Positions 7,488 to 16,664 of a stretch of 58,295 nt of DNA are shown one piece after another. Location of the stretch: the NCBI GenBank assembly GCA_002315735.1, contig DCIA01000008.1, positions 1 through 58,295 of the forward strand, written 5' to 3'. How positions within the stretch are numbered: the stretch's first letter is position 1; every line of letters starts with the position of its first letter. The notes below the pieces were generated by a model. The model was not told the DNA's origin and did no database searches. It saw only the letters and a program-made list of their open reading frames with translations. The position numbers and the translations under genes are program-made. Source of the DNA: Clostridiales bacterium UBA1738. Its GTDB lineage: Bacteria; Bacillota; Clostridia; UBA1381.

Positions 7488-8234
7488 ATGTCAAACGTAA
7501 TTGCTATGAAGCAACTATTAGAAGCAGGTGTTCACTTCGGACACCAAACAAGAAGATGGAACCCTAAAATGGCTGAATACATCTTCACAGAAAGAAATGG
7601 TATCTACATCATCGACCTTCAAAAAACAGTTAAAAAGGTTGAAGAAGCCTACTATTTCGTAAGAGATATCGCTGCAAACGGCGGTGAAGTACTATTTGTT
7701 GGTACAAAGAAGCAAGCTCAAGACGCTATCAAAGAAGAAGCCGAAAGAGTTGGTATGTATTTCGTTAATGCTAGATGGCTTGGTGGTATGATGACAAACT
7801 TCCAAACAATTCAAAAGAGAATTGACCGTTTAGCTCAAATCAACAAGATGGAAGAAGAAGGCACATTTGCATTACTTCCAAAGAAAGAAGTTATCAAATT
7901 AAAAGCTCAAAGAGATAAGCTTGAAAAATACCTTGGCGGTATTAAGGATATGAAAAAACTTCCTGCTGCTCTTTTTGTAGTTGACCCAAGAAAAGAACAC
8001 ATCGCTATAACAGAAGCTAAGAAGCTTGGTATTCCGGTTGTAGCTATTGTTGATACAAACTGTGATCCTGATGATGTTGATTACGTTATCCCGGGTAATG
8101 ATGATGCTATTAGAGCCGTAAAACTAATCGTTTCTACAATGGCAAATGCTATCATTGAAGGCAGACAAGGTGAAGATGCTCTTCCGGTAGCAGAAGTTGA
8201 AGAAACTGCAGAAGAAGCAGTAGTAGAAGAATAA
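7488..8234 (+). CDS. rpsB: 30S ribosomal protein S2
   Basis: 248 aa, typical for Firmicutes S2. Conserved stretches are LLEAGVHFGHQTRRWNPKM, FVGTKKQA, WLGGMMTNF and PDDVDYVIPGNDDAIR. The C-terminus is an acidic Glu-rich tail. S2 binds 16S rRNA late in 30S assembly near the platform and is needed for S1 docking where S1 exists. The AAGGAGG site is 7 nt before the ATG. tsf follows after 23 nt, the usual pair. Confidence 0.98.
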   Translation: MSNVIAMKQLLEAGVHFGHQTRRWNPKMAEYIFTERNGIYIIDLQKTVKKVEEAYYFVRDIAANGGEVLFVGTKKQAQDAIKEEAERVGMYFVNARWLGGMMTNFQTIQKRIDRLAQINKMEEEGTFALLPKKEVIKLKAQRDKLEKYLGGIKDMKKLPAALFVVDPRKEHIAITEAKKLGIPVVAIVDTNCDPDDVDYVIPGNDDAIRAVKLIVSTMANAIIEGRQGEDALPVAEVEETAEEAVVEE

Positions 8235-8257
8235 TATTGTTGGTGGAGGTAAATAAA

Positions 8258-9148
8258 ATGGCATTTTCAGCACAAGATGTTAAAAAATTAAGAGAAATCA
8301 CAAGTTGTGGTATGATGGACTGTAAAAAGGCACTTACTGAAACTAATGGTGATATGGATAAGGCTGTTGAATTCCTAAGAGAAAAAGGTCTTGCAACAGC
8401 AGCAAAGAAGGCCGGCAGAATCGCATCAGAAGGTGTTGTTAAGGTATATGTTAACGATGCTAAAAATGTTGCAGTTCTACTTGAAGTAAACTCGGAAACA
8501 GACTTCGTTGCAAAAAATGATGAATTTATGACATTTGTTACAGATGTAGCAAAGGTTGTTGCAGAAAAGAATCCTGCTGATGTTGACGCTCTTAAAGCAG
8601 AAGCCATGAACGGCACAACAGTTGACGAAGCTTTGACAGCACTTATCGCTAAGATTGGTGAAAATATGAAGATTAGAAGATTTGCTCGTTTTGAAGGAAA
8701 TGTTTGCTCATATTCTCACGGCGAAGGCAGAATCGGTGTTATCGTAAAGGCAGAAGGTGCATTAGAAGGAGAAGCATTTGATGCAGCAAGAGATGTTGCA
8801 ATGCAAGTTGCCGCTATCAATCCGTTATATCTTTCAAAGGATACAGTTCCTCAAGAAGATGTTGAACACGAAAAACACATCATTATCGCTCAAATTAAAG
8901 AAGATCCTAAGAACGCTAATAAGCCTGACGCTATTTTAGAAAAAATGGTTGGCGGAAAGATTAATAAGTTCTATGAACAAAACTGTTTGTTACAACAAGA
9001 ATTTGTTAAAGACAGCGATCAAAAGGTTGAAGCATACCTTGCATCAAAGGGTGTTAAACTTGTAGATTATGTTCGCTTTGAAAAGGGCGAAGGTCTTGAA
9101 AAGAAAGAAGAAAACTTCGCAGATGAAGTTGCTTCAATGATTAAATAA
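8258..9148 (+). CDS. tsf: Elongation factor Ts
   Basis: 296 aa from the ATG at 8258. An in-frame start at 8237 exists, but GGAGG at 8246-8250 and the family N-terminus MAFSAQDVKKLRE support 8258. EF-Ts is the nucleotide exchange factor that releases GDP from EF-Tu. The UBA-like start, the CGMMDCKKAL motif and the SETDFVA(K)N motif that contacts EF-Tu are all present. A terminator follows directly, so pyrH and frr, the frequent next genes, are not in this operon. Confidence 0.97.
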   Translation: MAFSAQDVKKLREITSCGMMDCKKALTETNGDMDKAVEFLREKGLATAAKKAGRIASEGVVKVYVNDAKNVAVLLEVNSETDFVAKNDEFMTFVTDVAKVVAEKNPADVDALKAEAMNGTTVDEALTALIAKIGENMKIRRFARFEGNVCSYSHGEGRIGVIVKAEGALEGEAFDAARDVAMQVAAINPLYLSKDTVPQEDVEHEKHIIIAQIKEDPKNANKPDAILEKMVGGKINKFYEQNCLLQQEFVKDSDQKVEAYLASKGVKLVDYVRFEKGEGLEKKEENFADEVASMIK

Positions 9149-9157
9149 TTAAAACAA

Positions 9158-9193
9158 AAAAAGCCTTGAAGCTTTAGCTTTAAGGCTTTTTTT
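9158..9193 (+). terminator. Terminator of rpsB-tsf
   Basis: AAAGCCTTGAAGC and its complement around a TTTA loop, followed by a run of T; begins 10 nt after tsf. Confidence 0.88.
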
Positions 9194-9259
9194 GATATAA
9201 TATTGAATAAAACTCAAATAAAATCAAAAAATAAGATAAAATACTTGGAGGTTACAATA

Positions 9260-10201
9260 ATGAAAGAAGTGTTTATAGCAACTCTTTCACCTATGCTTAT
9301 GATGTTTTCGTGCATAGTAATAGGGTTTATTTTAAATAAGAGGAGATTAACACCGGATAACACCGTTACAGTGCTTTCAAAACTTGAAAACTATGTAATC
9401 GTTCCTGCACTTGTTATTAACACTTTTATGAGATATTGTACTATTGAGTCGCTAAAAAAAGAGTATAAATTTATTTTGTTTAGCATTATAATACTTATTA
9501 TTGCTATAAGTATAGGGATACTGCTTTCAGGAGTCTTTTCAAAAGACGAGTATGAAAAAAACATATATAAGTATGCGATGTCTTTTGCAAATTTTGGATT
9601 TATGGGAAATGCAATAGTACCTGCAATATTGGGAGAAGAAATGCTATATCATTATCTTTTATTCACACTTCCACTTAATATTGCAGTTTACACATGGGGG
9701 CTTGTCTTGCTTATTCCTAAGGGGCAGCATGAGACATCAACATTAAAAAGGTTACTAAACCCAATTTTTGTGGCAATGGTAATTGGCATATTTTTAGGCA
9801 TTACAGGGATAGAGAAATATTTACCGTCGTTTTTTGGGACTACGGTGTCAAATCTCGGAGCGTGTATGGGACCTCTTGCTATGATTTTGACAGGTTTTGT
9901 TGTTGCAAATTATGATATTAAAAAGTTATTAAGAAACAGCAAGGTGTATATTGCAACTGCTTTGAGATTAATTGTTCTTCCTACAATATTTCTTGCAATA
10001 GGGTACTTTTTGGGGGCGGATAAAACAACTATGTCTTTAACGTTGTTCGCATATGCCACGCCGCTTGGATTAAATACAATCGTGTTTCCTGCTGCGTATG
10101 GAGGAAACACTGAAACAGGTGCATCAATGGCAACAATTTCGCATACCCTTTGCGTTATAACTATTCCAATTTTATATTCAATATTGTTACAAATAATATA
10201 A
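9260..10201 (+). CDS. AEC-family (auxin efflux carrier-like) permease
   Basis: 313 aa from the ATG at 9260 (GGAGG 7 nt before it; the longer reading from 9203 has no site). Hydrophobic throughout with about ten predicted membrane helices in two halves, each starting with a (F/M)xxPxL-type segment. The inner motif SFANFGFMGNAIVPAILG is characteristic of the AEC/membrane transport protein family (PF03547). Bacterial members export or import small organic acids and related metabolites, but the substrate cannot be read from sequence. Monocistronic; a shared terminator separates it from the convergent LOG gene. Confidence 0.85.
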   Translation: MKEVFIATLSPMLMMFSCIVIGFILNKRRLTPDNTVTVLSKLENYVIVPALVINTFMRYCTIESLKKEYKFILFSIIILIIAISIGILLSGVFSKDEYEKNIYKYAMSFANFGFMGNAIVPAILGEEMLYHYLLFTLPLNIAVYTWGLVLLIPKGQHETSTLKRLLNPIFVAMVIGIFLGITGIEKYLPSFFGTTVSNLGACMGPLAMILTGFVVANYDIKKLLRNSKVYIATALRLIVLPTIFLAIGYFLGADKTTMSLTLFAYATPLGLNTIVFPAAYGGNTETGASMATISHTLCVITIPILYSILLQII

Positions 10202-10203
10202 CT

Positions 10204-10239
10204 AAAAACGCATCTCACTTTTTGTGAGATGCGTTTTTA
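10204..10239. terminator. Bidirectional terminator
   Basis: AAAAACGCATCTCAC and its complement around a TTTTT loop, with A-run and T-run flanks, so it can serve both the AEC permease (+) and the LOG protein (-). Confidence 0.85.
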
Positions 10240-10812
10240 TACATTTTTAAAATGCAAGATATCCAAATCTTGAGGGATATAATTTTCAAGATAATCTAAA
10301 AGTTCATCTATATTATCAAAAATCTTATAAAGTTCTCTACATTCTTCCTTTACGAAATTTTCTTTAATTGCGGTGTTCATAAGATTTTCTAAATCGTCAT
10401 AATATCCATTTACATTAAATATCACCATAGCCTTTGTATGACGGGAAAGCTGCTTTAAGGTGAGCATTTCAAAAAACTCGTCAAAGGTGCCGATTCCGCC
10501 CGGAGCCATAATAAAAGCATCGGATTTTTCTGCCATTAAAGCTTTTCGTGAACTCATTGTTTCTGTTCTAATCATTTCGGTGCATTTATCATATAAAATT
10601 CCGTCAACATTAAAAAATGAAGGTACAATTCCGATAATTTTGCCGCCTCCGGCAGTCATACCTCTTGCAACAGCCCCCATAACACCACAAGCACCGGCAC
10701 CATAAACAAGAGCGTGTGAACGCTCTGCCATGCTCTTTCCTAATTTTTCCGTAGCGTCAATGTAACTTTTATCTATATCATTACTTGCTGCGCCATATAC
10801 ACAAATATTCAT
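10237..10812 (-). CDS. LOG-family (TIGR00730) Rossmann-fold protein
   Basis: 191 aa. The family motif PGGIGTFDEFFEMLT is at about residues 104-118, with GAGACGVMGAVARG near residue 39 and GGGKIIGIVP at about 55. Members described as LOG enzymes release the base from nucleoside 5'-monophosphates (phosphoribohydrolase activity). The PGGxGTxxE motif carries the catalytic glutamate and binds phosphate. The physiological substrate in Clostridia is unclear. Older annotations call it a putative lysine decarboxylase, which is not supported. Stands alone, convergent with the AEC permease and divergent from malQ. Confidence 0.9.
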   Translation of the reverse strand: MNICVYGAASNDIDKSYIDATEKLGKSMAERSHALVYGAGACGVMGAVARGMTAGGGKIIGIVPSFFNVDGILYDKCTEMIRTETMSSRKALMAEKSDAFIMAPGGIGTFDEFFEMLTLKQLSRHTKAMVIFNVNGYYDDLENLMNTAIKENFVKEECRELYKIFDNIDELLDYLENYIPQDLDILHFKNV

Positions 10813-10914
10813 AACATAATCCTTTCTTTTGATTTTTATATGTTTATAGTTTATGCAAAAATTTAATAACTTCTACCTATTTTATAATAATTTTAAAAAT
10901 TTTACAACATAATT

Positions 10915-10943
10915 TTGATTTTTTTTGAATAATATGATAAAAT
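10915..10943 (+). promoter_or_regulatory. Likely malQ promoter
   Basis: TTGATT (10915-10920), 17-base spacer, TAAAAT (10938-10943), 32 nt before the malQ start codon. Confidence 0.5.
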
Positions 10944-10975
10944 AAATATGAAAGGAAAAAGAGGGGGATGTTCAA

Positions 10976-12445
10976 ATGAGAAAAGCAGGTGTGCTGATGC
11001 ACATAACAAGTCTTCCGTCTGAACTCGGAATAGGTACAATCGGACACGAAGCTTTTGAGTTTATTGATTTTTTAAAAAGGTCTGAACAGAGACTGTGGCA
11101 GGTTTTGCCGCTAAATCCGACAGATTTTAATAATTCACCATATCAAAGCCCCGGCGTTTTTGCAGGAAATCCGTTATTGATAGATTTAATTGACCTTAAA
11201 AATAAAGGTCTTGTTTGGGACGAAGATTTGCAAAACATAGATTTTGGACAAGATGTCGAAGTCGTAGACTTTGATAAAATAAAGGCATATAAATATAATG
11301 TTTTAAGAAAAGCGTTTGAAAGATTTAGGAAGGACTATAACTATACTCTTTTTGAAACACAAAATGATGATTGGCTTCATAATTATGCTTTATTTATGGC
11401 ATTAAAAGAGCATTTTGGCGGAAGTGCTTGGTTTTTATGGGACGAAGATATAAAAAAGCGTGACAAAAAGGCAATAGAGAAATTTTCACAAATGCTTAGG
11501 TCAAGCATTGAATACTACAAATTTGAACAGTACATCTTTTTTTCACAGTGGAATAAGTTAAAAGAATATGCAAAACAGAACGAAGTTGAGATAATTGGAG
11601 ATATTCCTATTTATGTTGCACTTGATTCTGTCGATGTATGGGCAAATCAGGATATATTTTTGCTTGACGAAAATTCAAGCCCAAAGAAGGTTGCAGGCTG
11701 TCCGCCGGATTTGTTTTCCAAAGATGGTCAAAAGTGGGGAAATCCACTTTATGATTGGGAAGCAATAAAGAAAACAGGGTATTTGTGGTGGATAAAGAGA
11801 ATAAAAGAGAGCCAAAAACTCTATGATATTATAAGGCTTGATCATTTTAGGGGATTTGAGGCGTTTTACAGCATTCCTATTGATGCAGAAACTGCAAGAG
11901 AGGGCAAATGGGAAAAAGGGCCGGGGCTGGAACTGTTTCAAGTTATCGAAAAAAGCATTCCGAATGTTAAAATTATTGCAGAAGATTTAGGTCATTTAAC
12001 CCCCGAGGTACATAAATTACTTGAAGAAAGCGGATACCCGGGAATGAAGGTTATTCAGTTTGCGTTTGACCAGTATCGTGATAATCCGTATCTTCCGTAT
12101 AATTATCCAAAAAATTGTATTGCGTACACAGGCACTCACGATAACGATACTCTTATAAATTGGTATGAAAAAGAAAGAAATAAAGAGTTTGTTCGTGATT
12201 ATTTGAATGTTGCCGAAGATGCGTGGGTATGCGTAGGAATAATAAGAACAGTTTTGCAAAGTAGAGCAGATACAGTTATAATTCCTATCCAAGACTATTT
12301 AGGCTACGGCAAAAGAATGAACACGCCCGGTACAGTAGGGCCTCAAAATTGGAGTTTTAGAATAAGAAAAGATGCCATAAATGAAGGTCTTATTTATCAT
12401 ATCGGACATCTGACAAAACTTTATAAAAGAAATTTGAAAGAATAA
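10976..12445 (+). CDS. malQ: 4-alpha-glucanotransferase (amylomaltase, GH77)
   Basis: 489 aa, typical GH77 length. It transfers alpha-1,4-glucan segments between maltodextrins in the cytosol, feeding glycogen and maltodextrin use. Visible family signatures: MRKAGVLMHITSLPS, WQVLPLNPT, SPYQSPGVFAGNP, IGDIPIYV, the nucleophile region IIRLDHFRGFEAFY, the acid/base region IIAEDLG and the THDNDT motif. Strong GGGGGA site before the ATG. No maltodextrin phosphorylase or branching enzyme is adjacent, so it is a single-gene unit here. Confidence 0.96.
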   Translation: MRKAGVLMHITSLPSELGIGTIGHEAFEFIDFLKRSEQRLWQVLPLNPTDFNNSPYQSPGVFAGNPLLIDLIDLKNKGLVWDEDLQNIDFGQDVEVVDFDKIKAYKYNVLRKAFERFRKDYNYTLFETQNDDWLHNYALFMALKEHFGGSAWFLWDEDIKKRDKKAIEKFSQMLRSSIEYYKFEQYIFFSQWNKLKEYAKQNEVEIIGDIPIYVALDSVDVWANQDIFLLDENSSPKKVAGCPPDLFSKDGQKWGNPLYDWEAIKKTGYLWWIKRIKESQKLYDIIRLDHFRGFEAFYSIPIDAETAREGKWEKGPGLELFQVIEKSIPNVKIIAEDLGHLTPEVHKLLEESGYPGMKVIQFAFDQYRDNPYLPYNYPKNCIAYTGTHDNDTLINWYEKERNKEFVRDYLNVAEDAWVCVGIIRTVLQSRADTVIIPIQDYLGYGKRMNTPGTVGPQNWSFRIRKDAINEGLIYHIGHLTKLYKRNLKE

Positions 12446-12446
12446 A

Positions 12447-12504
12447 AAAGCCCCATGTGTGATGGAACTAAAAGAGTTACCGTTCATACATGGGGAGATT
12501 TTTG
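12447..12504. terminator. Terminator between malQ and the small minus-strand gene
   Basis: CCCCATGT (12451-12458) pairs with ACATGGGG (12488-12495), with further pairing inside. T-runs flank both sides (AAAAAAG on the left gives T6 on the minus strand, GATTTTTG on the right), so it may work in both directions. Confidence 0.65.
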
Positions 12505-12513
12505 TGGACTTTT

Positions 12514-12645
12514 TTAGCGAAATGTATTTTCAAAAAGAAGGGAAAGTTCAACGAGTTTTGAATTGGAAAGATAAGGGTATTCTTTTTCTGCTAATTTATC
12601 AATTTCTGATCTTAAAAAATCAAGTTTTTCCTTTTCGTTCGTCAT
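12514..12645 (-). CDS. Small helical protein, possibly Spo0E-like (43 aa)
   Basis: A 43-codon ORF from ATG 12645 to TAA at 12514, with GGAGGG 6 nt before the start and a terminator behind it. The protein begins MTNEKEKLDFLRSEIDKLAE and ends in a second predicted helix containing KLVELSLLF. Two short amphipathic helices joined by a turn, the second opening with L-V-E-L-S, resemble the Spo0E family of small phosphatases that act on Spo0A-P. The family's SQELD core is not intact, so activity is uncertain. The gene itself is well supported by ribosome site and terminator. Confidence 0.55.
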   Translation of the reverse strand: MTNEKEKLDFLRSEIDKLAEKEYPYLSNSKLVELSLLFENTFR

Positions 12646-12824
12646 AATTTGCCCTCCAATCTTTTATGACTACAATTTATCACATTAAAATTTTCGTGTC
12701 AATAGAAATCTACAAAATTTGTCAAAAATCGTTCGACATAAAACTACATAAAATTGCTGTATTTATGTGAAAAGAGTCAGAAAAAGAATTAATTTGAGAA
12801 ATAGGACGGAAAATTGGCAGAAAC

Positions 12825-12853
12825 TTGACATATTTTGTAAAATATTATATAAT
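12825..12853 (+). promoter_or_regulatory. Promoter of the NSS transporter gene
   Basis: TTGACA (12825-12830), 17-base spacer, TATAAT (12848-12853): a full consensus, 33 nt before the start codon. Confidence 0.85.
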
Positions 12854-12886
12854 AACTAGCATATTTTGTTAAAGGAAGGTATAAAT

Positions 12887-14227
12887 ATGCAAAGAGAAAA
12901 ATTTAATTCAAGACTTGGTTTTATCCTTGTTTCAGCAGGGTGTGCAATCGGTTGTGGGAATGTATGGAAGTTCCCTTGGATGACCGGTCAGTTTGGTGGC
13001 GGTGGATTCGTACTAATCTATTTGCTTTGCCTGTTGGTATTAGGTCTTCCGGTATTGGTGATGGAATTTGCTTTAGGCCGTGCCTCACAAGCAAGCCCGA
13101 TTAAAATGTATCAAAGACTTGAAAAACCCGGTCAAAAATGGCATATTCATGGTATTTTAGCCCTAATCGGAAATTTCTGTCTAATGGCGTTTTACACAGT
13201 TGTTGCAGGCTGGATGCTTTATTATTTTGTTCAGTTCGCAATCGGAAAAAGTGCAGACTTATCGTTTGTATCAATGATTACAGCTCCAAAGATAAATGTT
13301 ATTTATCTTGCAATTACAGTTGTTATCGCATTTAGTATTCTTTGCTTCAGACTTCAAGGTGGTTTGGAAAGAGTCACAAAATATATGATGATTCTTCTTC
13401 TTATCCTTATGATTGTTCTTGCTGTAAGAAGTGCTACACTTGAAAAGGCGGCAGAAGGCTTAAAATTTTACTTAGTTCCTGACTTCACAAAAATTAATGG
13501 AAGTGTTATCGTTGGCGCTATGAACCAAGCCTTCTTCACATTAAGTTTAGGTATCGGCTCTATGGCTATATTCGGAAGTTACATAGGAAAGGATCGCTCA
13601 CTTTTAGGAGAATCTATAAATGTTGTTGTTCTTGACACATTCGTGGCTATCGTTGCAGGTCTTATTATATTCCCTGCTTGTACCACATATAATGTTGAAG
13701 TTAATGCCGGACCGTCACTTCTTTTCGACACTATGGCAACAGTATTTAATAATATGCCGGGTGGAAGAATTTGGGGCGCGTTGTTCTTCTTATTTATGGT
13801 ATTTGCTTCATATTCAACAGTTCTTGCTGTATGCGAAAACATCTTGGCTTGCGTTCGTGAATTAACAGGTTGGAGTAGACCGCTTGGAAGCGTTATTTGT
13901 GGAGTTGCAGTATTTGTAGTTGCATTAACAACTGCATTAGGATTTAGCGTTTGGAGTGGATTTGTTCCGTTTGCTGAGGGTTCATCATGGCTTGATTTTT
14001 GGGATTTTATAGTTTCTACAAATCTACTTCCTGTTGGCTCATTAATTATGGCATTATTCTGCTGTAATAAGCGTTTTGGATGGGGTTGGGACAACTTAAT
14101 CCAAGAGGCTAACACAGGTAAAGGCTTAAAGGTTAAAAACTGGATGAAACCTATATTCTGCTATGCTGTTCCGGTTATTATCATATTCATTTATATTTAC
14201 GGACTTTGCACATTTGCTTGGAAATAA
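12887..14227 (+). CDS. Neurotransmitter:sodium symporter (NSS/SNF) family transporter
   Basis: 446 aa from the ATG at 12887, with AAGGAAGG just before it; an upstream in-frame start at 12866 has no site. It has about 11-12 membrane helices. TM1 holds the broken-helix motif GCAIGCGNVWKFPW, corresponding to the unwound Na+/substrate-binding part of LeuT, and is followed by QFGGGGF. Prokaryotic NSS proteins couple Na+ entry to amino-acid or amine uptake at the plasma membrane; the substrate is not predictable here. Cysteine in GCG, where other bacterial members often have leucine or serine, is unusual. It is transcribed alone. Confidence 0.92.
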   Translation: MQREKFNSRLGFILVSAGCAIGCGNVWKFPWMTGQFGGGGFVLIYLLCLLVLGLPVLVMEFALGRASQASPIKMYQRLEKPGQKWHIHGILALIGNFCLMAFYTVVAGWMLYYFVQFAIGKSADLSFVSMITAPKINVIYLAITVVIAFSILCFRLQGGLERVTKYMMILLLILMIVLAVRSATLEKAAEGLKFYLVPDFTKINGSVIVGAMNQAFFTLSLGIGSMAIFGSYIGKDRSLLGESINVVVLDTFVAIVAGLIIFPACTTYNVEVNAGPSLLFDTMATVFNNMPGGRIWGALFFLFMVFASYSTVLAVCENILACVRELTGWSRPLGSVICGVAVFVVALTTALGFSVWSGFVPFAEGSSWLDFWDFIVSTNLLPVGSLIMALFCCNKRFGWGWDNLIQEANTGKGLKVKNWMKPIFCYAVPVIIIFIYIYGLCTFAWK

Positions 14228-14232
14228 GCATC

Positions 14233-14266
14233 AAAAAACTCGCTTTATGAAAGCGAGTTTTTTATT
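14233..14266. terminator. Bidirectional terminator
   Basis: AAAACTCGCTTT and AAAGCGAGTTTT around a short ATG-containing loop, T-runs on both strands. It lies between the convergent NSS gene and the 219-aa gene and overlaps the end of the latter. Confidence 0.85.
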
Positions 14267-14904
14267 TTTTCTCTTTTCTTTATTAATCTTGAAATATTTG
14301 TATAAATATTAACATCAGAAACATTTCTCTCTATCACATCAAGAACTCTTGTAAGTTCTGTTGTGCTAAAATTTGTTATTGACATAAAACACCCGTTTCC
14401 GTCCTTTGCAATAACAACTAAAAAGTCCATTCTTTTTATTATTGAATCCCACTGTTCATCTTGTTTTAGTCTTGTCAAGATTTCTGGGTAATATTTTTCT
14501 TCAAGTTGTTTTTCAAATAATTTATCCGAGCCTAAATATAAACTATCAATATCTTTTAGTAAAATTTCATCAGTTTTGATTTTGTCCGGAATAAAATCAG
14601 AAAAGAAGCGTGGTTTTTCCGGTATTGTGTATGGCATAACTCCGTTATTCCATGTAGTAAGAATGAGTTTTTCGTCGTCTACCGAAACGGAAATAGGGAA
14701 GATAGTATTGATTTTGATTACTACATATGCCAGTGCAAGACTAAATGCTGCAAAATACCAAAGCGAAAACAAGAAGTTCCCCGATGCAATATTACATATC
14801 GACAGAATAAATCCTGCTAAACTTACAGCACCAACCAAAGATATTTTTACAGTATCAATATTTCGTATGTGCTTTCTTATTGTAGCCCTTTCAAAAGTTT
14901 CCAT
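14245..14904 (-). CDS. Two-TM membrane protein of unknown function
   Basis: 219 aa; GGAG site before the ATG. Residues about 19-40 and 45-66 form two adjacent membrane helices, and the rest is a soluble, probably cytoplasmic, domain with no motif I recognise. It contains a beta-rich part (SVSVDDEKLILTTWNNG) followed by charged helices. The topology is like small PH-domain-type (bPH/YcxB) membrane proteins. That is only an analogy. Single gene, convergent with the NSS transporter. Not recognised otherwise. Confidence 0.7.
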   Translation of the reverse strand: METFERATIRKHIRNIDTVKISLVGAVSLAGFILSICNIASGNFLFSLWYFAAFSLALAYVVIKINTIFPISVSVDDEKLILTTWNNGVMPYTIPEKPRFFSDFIPDKIKTDEILLKDIDSLYLGSDKLFEKQLEEKYYPEILTRLKQDEQWDSIIKRMDFLVVIAKDGNGCFMSITNFSTTELTRVLDVIERNVSDVNIYTNISRLIKKREKIKNSLS

Positions 14905-14963
14905 ATAAATCTCCTTATAAAAGATACAAGTGATTATAACAAAAAATTACCAATCGGTCAAGT

Positions 14964-16163
14964 TTATTTGATTTTTTTTGCCTCAAAATAGAATCTCTTG
15001 TCATGAGCCTCACCCATAGAGAAAGTCTTCCGTGGAAGTGCACCGTCATTAATTACTGCTGAGAACAGGTCGTTTTTATCCATTTTAGGAAGTAAAAAGC
15101 CCATATTGCCTTTTTGTGAACCCAGTTTTCTTGTTACATCTTCGCCGTGGATATAGTCAACTTTTATATTAAGAGTGTCTAAATAGTTTTGAAGTGTTCC
15201 GACAGAGAGGGAAGAATGTGAATTTTTTATAAATAGTGTTTCTTCGCCGTTTTCATAAATTGCAATAATTTTTTGACCACCGTTGTCGGTATTTGAAACA
15301 TCGCCATAATAGTTTTTAAGCCCGTCTAGAACTAATTTTGCATCTATATCAAAAACAACTCTGTGGATAGGCTCAAAATCCAAAGCACTGTCGTGAATGT
15401 TCTCGATTTCGACTAGGCAATATCTTGCAGGATGATTTTCAATTTCTTTTTCGCTTAGATTTTTTTTGATATTTTCCCAACAAGTTTTTGCGGTTGCAAG
15501 AGAGTGGTTTCCATCACCTACTGCAAAAAACAAGTTGCCGTCTGCATTTTTTGAAAGAGTATTTATCATTTCTATAACAGAATCTGCATTTTTCGGCTTG
15601 TAGCCTGCAAGGTGTCCTCCATTTTGCATAAGTTCAAAATCATATAATTTTTCTCCCTTTATTACGGAGGAGATAATACAGTTTTTGGCATCGTTCATAA
15701 GAAGCAAAATATGAGGAAGCTCTAAACTTGCGTTCTCACGAATTTTAACTCTTGGTGGAATTCGTTCAAGAACTGTACCCTCTGTCGCTCTTATCTTGCT
15801 GTTTGACCCTTTCGAAAAATCATATTCTTCAAGGTCAATAGAGCCAATAAGACCTTTTCTTACTCTGCCATCACTTTGAGTTCTTTCAACATAAATAATA
15901 GAATTTTTTATTTCTTTGAAAGTGCCTTTTTCTAGGTATTCTTCCATAGTTTTGTTAATTTTATCTATTCTTTCTTGCCCTTCGTCAAGATAAACTTCGG
16001 GGAATACAAGATTGAGTGTTGACGCATTTTTGCCAACGATTTCTTCTGCCTTTTTCCAATACTCAGGCTCGGAAGTATATTGATCGCAAGCTATAACACT
16101 CCATTTTTTAAGGTCGATATTATCATTTGGAAGCAGAATATCTGCTTTATTAAATAGTCCCAT
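14964..16163 (-). CDS. DUF1015 family protein
   Basis: 399 aa. The segment FAVGDGNHSLATAKTCWE in the middle and the opening pattern IACDQYTSEPEYW are signatures of DUF1015 (COG4198). The biochemical role of the family is not settled. It has an ATG with a good GGAG site and is the third gene of the unit mutS2-ybaK-DUF1015, with 4 nt between it and ybaK, so the three are probably co-transcribed. Confidence 0.85.
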   Translation of the reverse strand: MGLFNKADILLPNDNIDLKKWSVIACDQYTSEPEYWKKAEEIVGKNASTLNLVFPEVYLDEGQERIDKINKTMEEYLEKGTFKEIKNSIIYVERTQSDGRVRKGLIGSIDLEEYDFSKGSNSKIRATEGTVLERIPPRVKIRENASLELPHILLLMNDAKNCIISSVIKGEKLYDFELMQNGGHLAGYKPKNADSVIEMINTLSKNADGNLFFAVGDGNHSLATAKTCWENIKKNLSEKEIENHPARYCLVEIENIHDSALDFEPIHRVVFDIDAKLVLDGLKNYYGDVSNTDNGGQKIIAIYENGEETLFIKNSHSSLSVGTLQNYLDTLNIKVDYIHGEDVTRKLGSQKGNMGFLLPKMDKNDLFSAVINDGALPRKTFSMGEAHDKRFYFEAKKIK

Positions 16164-16167
16164 ATTC

Positions 16168-16653
16168 TTACTCCTTTACTATTTCGCACGGGATTGCTTT
16201 TGTGAGGCTAATTAAATCGTTAGGACTCATCAAAAGAGAAAGCCCGCACACACCACCTGAAATTGCGATTTTTTCGTGATTTTTGCAAGTTTCTTCAATA
16301 TATGTTTGATATTTCTTTTTCATTCCTATTGGTGATACTCCACCTCTTATATAGCCGGTTATGCCTAAAAGTTCCTTAGTGGGAAGCATTTCAACCTTTT
16401 TATTTTTTGAAACTTCTGCAATTTTTTTGAGGTCAACTTCCCTGTCAACAGGAATACAAATAACCATATAGTCTTTGCCTTTTGCAACTAATGTTTTGTA
16501 GCACATATCACAAGGAATTCCTGTCATTTCAGAAATTGCAACACCAAAATGTTCTCCAACAGATTCGGCTTCATATTCCACTGCTTCAAATGGAATTTTT
16601 TCTGCGGCAACAATTCTCATTGCATTTGTGACGATACTTTTTTTCTTTGCCAT
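16168..16653 (-). CDS. ybaK: Cys-tRNA(Pro)/Cys-tRNA(Cys) deacylase, YbaK/EbsC family
   Basis: 161 aa, the usual YbaK length. Family features: cytoplasmic, the conserved lysine in YKTLVAKG, the VDREVDLKKIAEV segment and the C-terminal GYIRGGVSPIG motif. YbaK proteins hydrolyse Cys mischarged on tRNA-Pro by prolyl-tRNA synthetase, and the substrate preference varies within the family. AGGTG site before the ATG. It sits 11 nt after mutS2 and 4 nt before the DUF1015 gene. Confidence 0.9.
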   Translation of the reverse strand: MAKKKSIVTNAMRIVAAEKIPFEAVEYEAESVGEHFGVAISEMTGIPCDMCYKTLVAKGKDYMVICIPVDREVDLKKIAEVSKNKKVEMLPTKELLGITGYIRGGVSPIGMKKKYQTYIEETCKNHEKIAISGGVCGLSLLMSPNDLISLTKAIPCEIVKE

Positions 16654-16664
16654 AACGACACCTC

